7,548 bases of DNA from Clostridia bacterium (GTDB taxonomy: Bacteria > Bacillota > Clostridia > Oscillospirales > Acutalibacteraceae), in the NCBI GenBank assembly GCA_017559885.1, contig JAFYQN010000138.1:1-7548 (forward strand), written 5' to 3'. Numbering within the stretch: the first letter of the stretch is position 1; each line of letters starts with the position of its first letter. This document shows positions 1 through 6,595 of the stretch, one piece after another. A program made the translations under genes and the position numbers. The notes beneath the pieces were generated by a model. That model was not told the origin of the DNA. It made no database searches and saw only the letters and a program-made list of their open reading frames with translations.

Positions 1-2109
1 CGTAGCCGCAAGGGTGTTTGCGAGGCGGTAAACTTCTTCTTTTCGTATCTTTTAGCAGGTCAATGCGGAAGTATTGTCTACAACGAGGAAGAACGACTTA
101 ACGCAGGCGGAAAATTTCCCGAAAGTCACGCGCCCACGGCAGAAATTCTTGCGGTAGATAAGTATGGAGACGATAGTGAAGATTCTCTACTTGAAACCGA
201 GGCGCAACAAATTGCAGGGTATATAATTTCGGTTATGAACGAAGGCGACGTTGTAAGTGACGGCGACGCTTTGCGACCTGCGCGTTTTTCGGATTTTGCG
301 ATATTGCTTGACAAGGTAAAGGACAAAGCCGCAATAATTGCCGAAGGACTTGCCGAACACGGTATACCCGTATCGCTCGGTGGCGAAGCTTTTATGCAAA
401 GTAGTGAAATTGCTACTATGATGTCATTGCTTCAAGTAATTGACAACCCTAAATGCGACGTAGAACTGCTAAACGTTATGATGTCGCCAATATTTGGGTT
501 CACCGCCGAAGAAATGGCATTAATCCGCGCTAATAAAAAACGCGGTCCGCTTTATTCTGCAGTTTTGGCTTATAGCAAAACGGGAGATAAAAAGACAAGC
601 GATTTTATAGAAAAACTAAGTGAATACCGTCGCGATGCGGTAGTAATGTCGGTTGACAAAATTGTTTCAAAATTGATACATTCTACTGATATTTTAAATT
701 GTATGTCGGCGCGCCCGGGCGGTAAAACACGTCGCGCAAACCTTTACTTGCTTGTTTCTTTTGCAAAAAGTTTTGTTTCATTTTCTAATTCGGGTATATA
801 CGGATTTATAAAATATATAAATTCATTGCCCGAAAACAGTTTTAAAAACACCGTTACGGGTGGCGAAAACGCTGTAAAAATTATGTCGATGCACAATTCA
901 AAAGGTTTGCAATTCCCGATTTGTATTATCGGCAATCTCGCGTCAAAGATTAACAACTCGGATTCGATAAGCCGTATTTTGTTTTCACAAAACGGCGGTA
1001 TATCTTTTAAGTATTTTGATGAGAGTTGCGGTTATGACCTTGAAACGCTTGGTCACGTTTTGATGTCCGACGTTGCGCGAGTTAAAACGGTAGAAGAAAA
1101 ACTACGTCTTTTGTACGTTGCTATGACACGCGCGATAGACCGACTTTGTCTTGTGTGCTCGGCAAAAGATTTAGACAAAAAAATTAATAAATTGTCGGAA
1201 TCTTTGCTCGATACCGCGCCGTATATAAGTCGTGAGTTTTTAGAAAAAAGCACCAATATGGGCGACTGGATTTTAAGTTGCGCATTACTTCATCCCGAGG
1301 GCAAAAAGTTATGCAAATATGCCGATGCGGTATCGCCCTGTGTTAGTACCGAGTCTAATCTTGTTATTAATATTGTAAATGAATATAGCGTTGTTGATGA
1401 CGTAAAGCAAAAAGACGAGCGCGACAGCGATGCGTACAACCCCGATTTTGTAGAAAAAATAAAGCGCAATGCGGCATTCCAATATCCGTATGAACGACTT
1501 CGTTTTTTGCAATCAAAGGCATCGGTATCTAATATCGTCCATAAGGCAGAAGATGACCGTTTTGCCTTTTGTGATAAACCGGGCTTTATGCAGGGCGACA
1601 AACTTGTCGGCGCGGCGCGCGGTACTGCAATGCATCACGTAATGCAGTATATAAATTTTGACCAAGAAATCGATGTATCAAGCGAAATTGACCGATTGCT
1701 TGAGTGGAAATTCATTACCGAAAGCGAGGCGGCATCGGTTGATATTGCCGCGATAGAGAATTTCTTTAAAAGCAACGTATATAATCGCATGATGCAAGCC
1801 GACTCCGTGCGACGTGAAATGCGTTTTCTTACCGAAATTCCCGCTATAAAACTTGACCCCACACTTGAAATCAACACCGAAGACGCAAACATTATAGTTC
1901 AAGGCGCGGTTGACCTTTGTTTTGTAGAGGGCGACGGAGTTGTGGTGCTTGACTTTAAAACCGATAGGGTAGACAATCTTTCTGATTTGGTTGATTGTTA
2001 TGGCGAACAACTTGAAATTTATTCTACTGCGGCAGAAAAGATTTTTGGACTACCTGTAAAGGAAAAAATAATATACTCATTCCATTTAGGAAAAAGTATA
2101 TCGTTTTAA
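1..2109 (+). CDS. addA: ATP-dependent helicase/nuclease subunit A (AddA), 5'-partial
   Basis: The reading frame is open from base 1, so this is the C-terminal 702 residues of a protein that is usually about 1200 aa. AddA is the UvrD-like helicase plus nuclease subunit of AddAB, the Chi-regulated enzyme that resects double-strand breaks for RecA. Seen, in fragment numbering: an RSRKGVCEAVNFFF segment at the very start, matching the NFRSR helicase motif; SDFAILL near 97-103; helicase motif V, VKIMSMHNSKGLQF, at 292-305; motif VI, EEKLRLLYVAMTRA, at 365-378. The C-terminal RecB-type PD-(D/E)XK nuclease shows RGTAMHH (H545/H546), GAVD (D638), LDFKTDRV (D651, K653) and YGEQLEIY (Q670), so the nuclease looks intact. 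The Met codon at 235 is internal, because homology continues upstream of it. addB would be expected upstream, outside the window. The stop codon overlaps the ribosome binding site of the next gene. Confidence 0.96.
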   Translation, partial: RSRKGVCEAVNFFFSYLLAGQCGSIVYNEEERLNAGGKFPESHAPTAEILAVDKYGDDSEDSLLETEAQQIAGYIISVMNEGDVVSDGDALRPARFSDFAILLDKVKDKAAIIAEGLAEHGIPVSLGGEAFMQSSEIATMMSLLQVIDNPKCDVELLNVMMSPIFGFTAEEMALIRANKKRGPLYSAVLAYSKTGDKKTSDFIEKLSEYRRDAVVMSVDKIVSKLIHSTDILNCMSARPGGKTRRANLYLLVSFAKSFVSFSNSGIYGFIKYINSLPENSFKNTVTGGENAVKIMSMHNSKGLQFPICIIGNLASKINNSDSISRILFSQNGGISFKYFDESCGYDLETLGHVLMSDVARVKTVEEKLRLLYVAMTRAIDRLCLVCSAKDLDKKINKLSESLLDTAPYISREFLEKSTNMGDWILSCALLHPEGKKLCKYADAVSPCVSTESNLVINIVNEYSVVDDVKQKDERDSDAYNPDFVEKIKRNAAFQYPYERLRFLQSKASVSNIVHKAEDDRFAFCDKPGFMQGDKLVGAARGTAMHHVMQYINFDQEIDVSSEIDRLLEWKFITESEAASVDIAAIENFFKSNVYNRMMQADSVRREMRFLTEIPAIKLDPTLEINTEDANIIVQGAVDLCFVEGDGVVVLDFKTDRVDNLSDLVDCYGEQLEIYSTAAEKIFGLPVKEKIIYSFHLGKSISF

Positions 2110-2113
2110 GGAG
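2108..2113 (+). promoter_or_regulatory. Shine-Dalgarno overlapping the addA stop codon
   Basis: AAGGAG starts inside the TAA stop of addA and lies 6 nt before the ATG at 2120. This fixes the start of the downstream deacylase gene and suggests translational coupling within one transcript. The NIF3-like gene has the same arrangement: AAGGAG at 2686-2691, again 6 nt before its ATG. Confidence 0.85.
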
Positions 2114-2119
2114 CAATAT

Positions 2120-2677
2120 ATGAGTTTGATTTTAGAAAAGGGAAGACCGATAAACTGTGATGACCGACTCAAAAAAGAAACAAGATGTTACGACCTTTTA
2201 GATGCGGTAGGTATTGAGTTTTATCGTGTTGACCACCGAGACATGCCTGCCGATACTATGGAGGCGTGTGCCCAAATAGATAAGGCGCTCGGCTGCACAA
2301 TATGTAAAAATTTGTTTTTGTGCAACCGACAAAAAACCGACTTTTATCTACTTATGATGCCTGCCGACAAGCCCTTTAAAACAAAGGACGTTACGGCGCA
2401 AATAAATTCGGCGCGACTTTCGTTTGCCGATGGCGAAATGATGGAAAAATATCTTGATATTACACCAGGTTCGGTTAGTGTTTTAGGTCTTATGAACGAC
2501 AAGGATGTTTGTGTGCGACTACTTGTTGACAAGGATATTTTAAATGATGAATATATCGGTTGTCACCCGTGCGTAAACACGACAAGCATAAAAATTAAAA
2601 CCGAGGATATCTTTGATAAACTTATAACTGCTACCAATCACACCAAAACTGTTGTAGAACTTCCGTGGTATGAATAG
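2120..2677 (+). CDS. Prolyl-tRNA editing protein (ProXp-ala/PrdX-like aminoacyl-tRNA deacylase)
   Basis: A 185-residue stand-alone member of the YbaK/INS editing superfamily. By family knowledge, ProXp-ala proteins hydrolyse Ala-tRNA(Pro) in trans in the cytoplasm, protecting proline codons where prolyl-tRNA synthetase lacks or poorly uses its own editing domain. Seen: CKNLFLCNRQ with the conserved Lys-Asn pair (K63, N64); a SFA segment at 101-103; TPGSVSVLGLMND at 115-127, the substrate-loop region; GCHPCVNTTS (H149, N153) at 147-156; and a C-terminal LPW at 181-183. Length is typical for PrdX-type proteins. The start is set by AAGGAG 6 nt upstream. It begins 10 nt after addA and ends 20 nt before the NIF3-like gene, so it is probably co-transcribed with both. 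The exact amino acid edited (Ala, Cys or another) cannot be read from sequence alone, so no gene symbol is given. Confidence 0.88.
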   Translation: MSLILEKGRPINCDDRLKKETRCYDLLDAVGIEFYRVDHRDMPADTMEACAQIDKALGCTICKNLFLCNRQKTDFYLLMMPADKPFKTKDVTAQINSARLSFADGEMMEKYLDITPGSVSVLGLMNDKDVCVRLLVDKDILNDEYIGCHPCVNTTSIKIKTEDIFDKLITATNHTKTVVELPWYE

Positions 2678-2697
2678 CAATTTTCAAGGAGACATTT

Positions 2698-3486
2698 ATG
2701 AAAGCGTTTGAAATTATGGACAAATTGTTCGCTTTAAGCGACAAAAGAGATTTTTCTAGCACTTGCGATACGCTAAAAGCAGGTGACGGCAACGTAGATA
2801 CTCAAAAGGTTGCCGTAGCTATGTTTGCAACACCCAAGGTTGTAAATGCGGTTAAAGAGTGGGGAGCGCAACTGCTTATAGTACACGAACCTACCTATTA
2901 TAACCATATGGATAATCACTCAGATGAAAAAATCGAGTGCGAAAAGCGAGCGTTAATTGAAAAATCAGGGCTTACAATTTACCGTTTTCACGACCACCCA
3001 CACTACACCACGCCCGACATTATTGCCGCAGGGCAGTTAAAGACGTTTGATTTAAAGGGAAGTGTTGAGTATACCGATGTTTTCGACCTTGTAAGAATTC
3101 ATCTTGACGAGCCGATGACTCCCGTGCAACTTGCAAAAAGAATAGAAGAAAAATGCGGCATAAAGCACGTTCGTATTTGTGGCGCAAGGGATGCCGAATG
3201 TACCGCAGTTTCTTGCATGTTTGGGCAACCGGGTGGAGTTTTTGATGAACTTAAAAATGAGCAAAGTGAGATAGTTATAACGGGTGAAGCATGTGAATGG
3301 AGTATTGGCGAATATGCTCGCGACGCGGCAGAACTTGGTCACAAAAAGGCATTACTCATTTTAGGACACGAAGGTTCCGAACGTGACGGTATGATATATA
3401 CTGCAAAACTTTTGGAAAAAATGTGTCCTGAACTCGACGTCAAATATTTTGAATGCGGCGAGGTTTATACTTATACTGACAGTTAA
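2698..3486 (+). CDS. NIF3/DUF34-family dinuclear metal-center protein
   Basis: A 262-residue protein of the NIF3-like family: toroidal hexamers with a two-metal site per subunit, sometimes annotated as GTP cyclohydrolase I type 2, with true function unsettled. Seen: LLIVHEPTYYNH at 59-70 (H63), IYRFHDHPHYT at 94-104 (H98, D99, H100), GEACEWSIGEYARDAAELG at 196-214, and LILGHEGSERDGM at 220-232 (H224, E228). These match the N- and C-terminal metal-binding segments of the family. The usual adjacent His-His of the first motif is His-Glu here, followed by a nearby His70. No central insertion domain is evident, so it is a short-form member. There is no signal peptide, so it is cytosolic. The start is supported by AAGGAG 6 nt upstream. 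It is the last gene of the addA-deacylase-nif3 string and is followed 11 nt after its stop by a terminator hairpin. Confidence 0.9.
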   Translation: MKAFEIMDKLFALSDKRDFSSTCDTLKAGDGNVDTQKVAVAMFATPKVVNAVKEWGAQLLIVHEPTYYNHMDNHSDEKIECEKRALIEKSGLTIYRFHDHPHYTTPDIIAAGQLKTFDLKGSVEYTDVFDLVRIHLDEPMTPVQLAKRIEEKCGIKHVRICGARDAECTAVSCMFGQPGGVFDELKNEQSEIVITGEACEWSIGEYARDAAELGHKKALLILGHEGSERDGMIYTAKLLEKMCPELDVKYFECGEVYTYTDS

Positions 3487-3497
3487 ATTTCAATAAA

Positions 3498-3529
3498 AAA
3501 TGACGCTTTCGATTTTGAAAGCGTCATTT
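3498..3529. terminator. Bidirectional intrinsic terminator between convergent genes
   Basis: A perfect 13-bp inverted repeat: left arm 3498-3510, 6-nt loop, right arm 3517-3529. It is centred between the NIF3-like stop (3486) and the stop of the minus-strand gene (3538). On the minus strand the stem is followed by a clean T-run (A-run at 3495-3500 on the plus strand), which makes a strong terminator for the TIGR00266 gene. On the plus strand it is followed by TTTCTATT-type sequence, a weaker U-tract, so it serves the addA-nif3 transcript less ideally. Confidence 0.9.
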
Positions 3530-3537
3530 CTATTAAA

Positions 3538-4221
3538 TTATCTATTATTTGGGATATAAGGACGAATTGCATTAGCTACGCCGTAAATAGGCATTGTTTG
3601 CAAATATACTGTACCCGGACCGGTAACAACAGTATTAAATAAACCTTCACCACCAAAAACTGCGTTCTTGAACCCTTTTACAGTTTGAACATCTATTTTG
3701 CAACTACCTGTGTATGCAGCTAAATATCCGGTATCAACAATCATTGATTGTCCAGGTTGTAAATCGTATTTTATGCAAGAACCGTCAATCTCTAAAAAAA
3801 CTGTGCCGTTACCACTGATTTTTTGCATTATAAAGCCTTCGCCGCCGACTAAACCTACACCAATTTTCTTTTGGAAAGCAACACTTAACTGTAGAGTATC
3901 TTCCATTGCAAGAAAACCGCGTTTTTGAACAATAATCTCATTGCCGGGAGAAACTTCGTAAGGAATGATTGAACCGGGAAAACTTGAAGCAAAGGCGATC
4001 ATTCCGCTACCGCCTACTGCGCGATATTCATTCATAAAAATAGATTCGCCGGTAACCATTCTTCCAAATACGCCACCAACACCGCCACCCGCGTTTGTTG
4101 ACATTTGCATGTTAGGCGTCATCCAGCTCATTGCGCCTCTCTCTGTTTTTAGACACTGACCTTCTTGCGGATAGCAAATCACAACCGGTAAGTCTCCACC
4201 CTGAATTTCGTACTTAATCAT
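3538..4221 (-). CDS. TIGR00266/AIM24-family protein
   Basis: A 227-residue protein matching the TIGR00266 family (AIM24-like, formerly DUF124). Bacterial members have no established biochemical role; the yeast homologue Aim24 is mitochondrial. Seen: GGDLPVVICY at 8-17, GAMSWMTPNMQM at 29-40, a glycine-rich GGGVGGVFGRMVTGES at 45-60, and MIAFASSFPGSI at 74-85. Two copies of a GGEG-x(8)-GxGTV(F/Y)L pattern occur near 126-143 and 190-207, pointing to an internal duplication of a beta-rich unit. There is no signal peptide or membrane segment. The start is supported by AAGGGG on the minus strand (4229-4234), 7 nt upstream of the ATG. It lies 48 nt downstream of the GH127-family gene in the same direction with no strong promoter between them, so it is probably co-transcribed. 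Family assignment is firm; function is unknown. Confidence 0.9.
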   Translation of the reverse strand: MIKYEIQGGDLPVVICYPQEGQCLKTERGAMSWMTPNMQMSTNAGGGVGGVFGRMVTGESIFMNEYRAVGGSGMIAFASSFPGSIIPYEVSPGNEIIVQKRGFLAMEDTLQLSVAFQKKIGVGLVGGEGFIMQKISGNGTVFLEIDGSCIKYDLQPGQSMIVDTGYLAAYTGSCKIDVQTVKGFKNAVFGGEGLFNTVVTGPGTVYLQTMPIYGVANAIRPYIPNNR

Positions 4222-4269
4222 AATTTTTCCCCTTTTTTATAAATTCAATCTGCTATTTGCAGAAAGTTT

Positions 4270-6216
4270 TTAAAGATAAATTGAAAATAGTTTTGGGTCG
4301 CTGCTGTCAACGTTGCCGGCTGAAGCAAAGTCGCACATGATGTATTCGTATTTTTCACCGTCAGCTGTGATGAACACTCTGGTTGTTACAAGAGTACCTG
4401 TGTTGTTTGTTAGGTGAGGAGATACGATACATTCAATATTCTTTCCGTAGAGTGTATCGGTAGAGAACATATCTTCGGCCAAAGCGCCAAACTTCTTGGT
4501 GCGAGCAAGTATTACAGGACCACGGCGTAAAACTATCTTTGAGTTTTGTAGCATACAGTCCTTGTTGCAAAGACCATATACGCCATCTCTCCAACGATGT
4601 AGATGATAATCGTTATCTTCCATAAAGAACCATTCGCAATTGATAACCTCAACCGACATATCAAAACGAATCTTCATAATAGTAGTGTCAGCGTTTAGGT
4701 TTACTTCGTAGTAATCGCCACAAACGTCTACTACAACTTCATCGTTTAGGTCAACGCGAATTTTGGTATTTTTGCTCCATTCAGGAATACGGATGTAAAG
4801 CTTTTTGCCCTCTTCGGGATTTCTTACCGCGATACCAACCCAACCGCTATCAAAGTAGTTAGCGCCTACACGGATATCGGTGTCGCCAAAACGTGTATAG
4901 CTTTGGGTAAACATATTAACGAAGTAACCCTTATCGTTCTTGGTAACGCAACTTTCGGCCGCATTGGTAAAGCCACGACCAACGTTGTTAAGGCAACAGT
5001 GCTGATAACGAGTCTCGCACTGAGGAAGTGCTGTAAAGTGACGACCTGCGCTTCTTACAAAGAATGCGCCGTTTGTGCCGTCGGCATAAACACCTGCGAT
5101 GTATGCGTTTACAAAAGCCTTTTCAAATGACTGCATATACTTTGCTTCGCCTGTAAGACGGAAAAGTTCGTGACAAAGGCGCATCCAGTGCAAAACGTCA
5201 CAAATTTCGGTAGCGGAGTCGGCGTAGTTTGCGGCGCTTTGGTAACGCTCGCAATAACCAACAGAGCCTAGAATGTTGCTTTCGTACTTGAGGAGTATTT
5301 CGTAAAATTCCTTTGCGGCGTCAAGCAAAACTTCATCGCCTGTGATGCGGTAGAGTTCGATAATACCGTCAAAGCAACTTGTCATCTCATATGCCTTTGG
5401 CACCCAGTCAGCGCCTAGGTCGTGACCTTCGGTAAGCTTTTTGCTAGATAGACCGTACCAGTCGGCAACGGCTTCGCCTGATAGGGCATTGGTTATAAGG
5501 TTTGGACGCTCGTTGTCTTCGCGGGTCCATTCTTTTACGATGTTTTTGCCAAAATCGAGATATTTTTGGTCGCCTGTAATGCGGTAGAGCACGAGCATTG
5601 GTTTGAGGATTGAGCTTGATGGCATACCATCCATAACACCACTATCTTTAACGCGTGTGCCGTCTGCTGCAAATTTACCTACAACCCAGTCGGCAAGTTT
5701 AACTGCGCCTGTGAGGATTTTTTGGTCATCCATATACATAGCGGCTTCAATAAGTGCCCAAAGGGTGTATTTTATACCCCAAATATTCCAACAGTAGTTT
5801 GCTTCCCAACCTGAATAAAAGACGGATTTTGCTGTATCAACAGGGTAGATGTTATCAGAGTTGCGGTATGTAGAAAGATAGCCGTCTTCTCGCTGTAAGG
5901 AAAGCATTTTGTAGCAAGATTTGCGCAAATCTTCTTTTAATACGTCGTCGTTATTGTACTGACAACAACGAACTGCGCTAAGCATTAGCTTGCCCCAGAA
6001 TTCACTGCGCCAATAACCAAAGGTGTAGATGTCGTCATACTGTGTTGCGAAGAAGTCTTCGGCTTCACGCAAAACGTTTTCAAGCGCAAATTTGCCGCTT
6101 ACACGCTCAAGTATAAAGCGGTCAAAACGCGCGCCGATTTCACCCTCTAAAAAGCAGTCGCCAAGAGAGGGAAGTTGCATAAGATTATTAACTTTATAAT
6201 CTATTTTATAGTTCAT
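4270..6216 (-). CDS. GH127/DUF1680-family glycosidase (beta-L-arabinofuranosidase-like)
   Basis: A 648-residue protein of the DUF1680 family: an (alpha/alpha)6 barrel followed by beta domains. Characterised GH127 members are retaining beta-L-arabinofuranosidases that use a Zn-bound cysteine nucleophile. Seen: LQREDGYLSTY at 107-117; helical tandem motifs YRITGDQKYLDF (211-222) and YRITGDEVLLDA (289-300); SATEICD with E337 and C339; LFRLTGEAKYMQSFEKAFVNAYIAGV at the family position; QHCC with C407/C408; VNMF at 433-436; YIRIPEW at 474-480; RRGPVIL at 564-570. E337, C339, C407 and C408 correspond to the four zinc ligands known in B. longum HypBA1, with one of the paired cysteines (C408 or C407) as nucleophile. 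E323 in GYCERYQ is the likely acid/base. Exact substrate is uncertain because the loop after CC differs from the usual CPPN. There is no signal peptide, so it probably acts on imported oligosaccharides. Start: ATG at 6216, preceded 8 nt upstream by a GGGG-type ribosome site. Confidence 0.9.
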   Translation of the reverse strand: MNYKIDYKVNNLMQLPSLGDCFLEGEIGARFDRFILERVSGKFALENVLREAEDFFATQYDDIYTFGYWRSEFWGKLMLSAVRCCQYNNDDVLKEDLRKSCYKMLSLQREDGYLSTYRNSDNIYPVDTAKSVFYSGWEANYCWNIWGIKYTLWALIEAAMYMDDQKILTGAVKLADWVVGKFAADGTRVKDSGVMDGMPSSSILKPMLVLYRITGDQKYLDFGKNIVKEWTREDNERPNLITNALSGEAVADWYGLSSKKLTEGHDLGADWVPKAYEMTSCFDGIIELYRITGDEVLLDAAKEFYEILLKYESNILGSVGYCERYQSAANYADSATEICDVLHWMRLCHELFRLTGEAKYMQSFEKAFVNAYIAGVYADGTNGAFFVRSAGRHFTALPQCETRYQHCCLNNVGRGFTNAAESCVTKNDKGYFVNMFTQSYTRFGDTDIRVGANYFDSGWVGIAVRNPEEGKKLYIRIPEWSKNTKIRVDLNDEVVVDVCGDYYEVNLNADTTIMKIRFDMSVEVINCEWFFMEDNDYHLHRWRDGVYGLCNKDCMLQNSKIVLRRGPVILARTKKFGALAEDMFSTDTLYGKNIECIVSPHLTNNTGTLVTTRVFITADGEKYEYIMCDFASAGNVDSSDPKLFSIYL

Positions 6217-6254
6217 AGTCTTTACCCCAATCCGTAAAAAAACTTGTTAATTAA

Positions 6255-6283
6255 ATTATATATTGTAATACAAAAATTGTCAA
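6255..6283 (-). promoter_or_regulatory. Consensus sigma-A/sigma-70 promoter for the GH127-family gene
   Basis: On the minus strand TTGACA (6278-6283) and TATAAT (6255-6260) are both exact consensus hexamers with a 17-bp spacer. Transcription would begin near 6248, giving a leader of about 30 nt before the ATG at 6216. This is too short for a riboswitch, so any control is likely at initiation. The promoter probably serves both the GH127 gene and the TIGR00266 gene. Confidence 0.85.
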
Positions 6284-6286
6284 TTT
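6263..6286. promoter_or_regulatory. Candidate operator: two abutting palindromes in the promoter
   Basis: TTGTA-A-TACAA (6263-6273) lies in the -10/-35 spacer, and AAATTG-T-CAATTT (6274-6286) covers the -35. Both are perfect odd-centred palindromes, and their centres are 12 bp apart. A repressor binding either would block RNA polymerase. The region is AT-rich, so chance is possible, and no regulator gene is in the window. Confidence 0.4.
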
Positions 6287-6327
6287 AAAAAGGGGTCAAA
6301 ATATACGGTTTATTTGAACTTTAAAAT

Positions 6328-6357
6328 AAAAAAGCACCAACCGCGAGGGTTGATACT
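6328..6357 (-). terminator. Intrinsic terminator of the tRNA-Arg transcript
   Basis: Read on the minus strand, just after the tRNA CCA end, a stem of about 10 bp (6348-6357 with 6333-6342, two G-U pairs, 5-nt loop) is followed by six T residues. On the plus strand the wobble pairs become A-C mismatches, so the structure is oriented to stop minus-strand transcription. It insulates the tRNA/galE side from the GH127 promoter about 45 bp further on. Confidence 0.88.
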
Positions 6358-6365
6358 ACATTTTT

Positions 6366-6442
6366 TGGCCCGCCCGAAGGGATTTGAACCCCCAATCTCC
6401 AGAATCGGAATCTGTTGCGTTATCCAGTTGCGCCACGGGCGG
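6366..6442 (-). tRNA. tRNA-Arg (anticodon CCG)
   Basis: A 77-nt cloverleaf on the minus strand with encoded CCA. Acceptor stem CCGCCCG/CGGGCGG is 7 perfect pairs with discriminator G. The D arm is GCGC-AACTGGATA-ACGC with a 13-22 C-A mismatch. The anticodon stem-loop is ACAGA-TTCCGAT-TCTGG, giving anticodon CCG, which reads the arginine codon CGG. The variable loop is AGATT. The T arm is GGGGG-TTCAAAT-CCCTT with two G-U pairs. An A27-G43 mismatch at the base of the anticodon stem is unusual but tolerated. No clear promoter is visible immediately upstream, so it may have a weak one within the repeat or be read through from galE. Its intrinsic terminator follows directly. Confidence 0.93.
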
Positions 6443-6450
6443 AAGAATTA

Positions 6451-6570
6451 AAGTAATATGTAATAGTGAAAAGGTAATAAGTAAGGTGTTTCGCGTAGCG
6501 AAACGATATATATCGTTTTTGCTATGCAAAAACACCTCACTTCTTCACTATTGCTTTTTACTTATTACTT
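6451..6570. repeat. MITE-like long imperfect palindrome between galE and tRNA-Arg
   Basis: Outer arms of 41 nt (6451-6491 and 6530-6570) are inverted copies matching at about 31 of 41 positions. The outermost 8 nt (AAGTAATA) and the inner 7 nt (GGTGTTT) are identical. The core holds a perfect 18-bp palindrome (6501-6518, AAACGATAT and its complement) flanked by GC(G/A)TAGC-type segments that also pair with wobbles. The whole 120 nt could fold into one long hairpin on either strand. No reading frame in it looks real, and no convincing target-site duplication is seen. It fits a non-autonomous repeat of the kind scattered in clostridial intergenic regions, but copy number cannot be judged from one window. 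Confidence 0.7.
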
Positions 6571-6572
6571 AG

Positions 6573-6595
6573 AGAATAAACCCTCGGGTTATTCT
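6573..6595 (-). other. Hairpin overlapping the galE stop codon
   Basis: An inverted repeat of about 10 bp with one bulged A and a 2-nt central spacer (6573-6583 with 6586-6595) spans the galE TAA at 6589-6591. It lacks a T-run on the minus strand, so it is not a standard intrinsic terminator. It may act as a 3' stability or pausing hairpin, or work together with the adjoining palindrome. Confidence 0.45.

Noticed and set aside
235..237. ATG as the start of the addA coding region
   Set aside because: The frame is open to base 1 and the upstream residues match the NFRSR helicase motif of AddA, so the gene is 5'-truncated by the window edge and this Met is internal.
744..1892. Minus-strand open frames inside addA
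   Set aside because: They are antisense shadows of a strongly supported helicase/nuclease coding frame and have low-complexity, unrecognisable products.
4249..4263. Small hairpin TCTGC-TATTT-GCAGA between the GH127 and TIGR00266 genes as a terminator
   Set aside because: The stem is only 5 bp and no proper T-run follows it on the minus strand. It is more likely chance or a minor processing feature.
6217..6248. Riboswitch or attenuator in the GH127 leader
   Set aside because: The leader predicted from the consensus promoter is about 30 nt, too short for a structured riboswitch, and no terminator-like hairpin is present.
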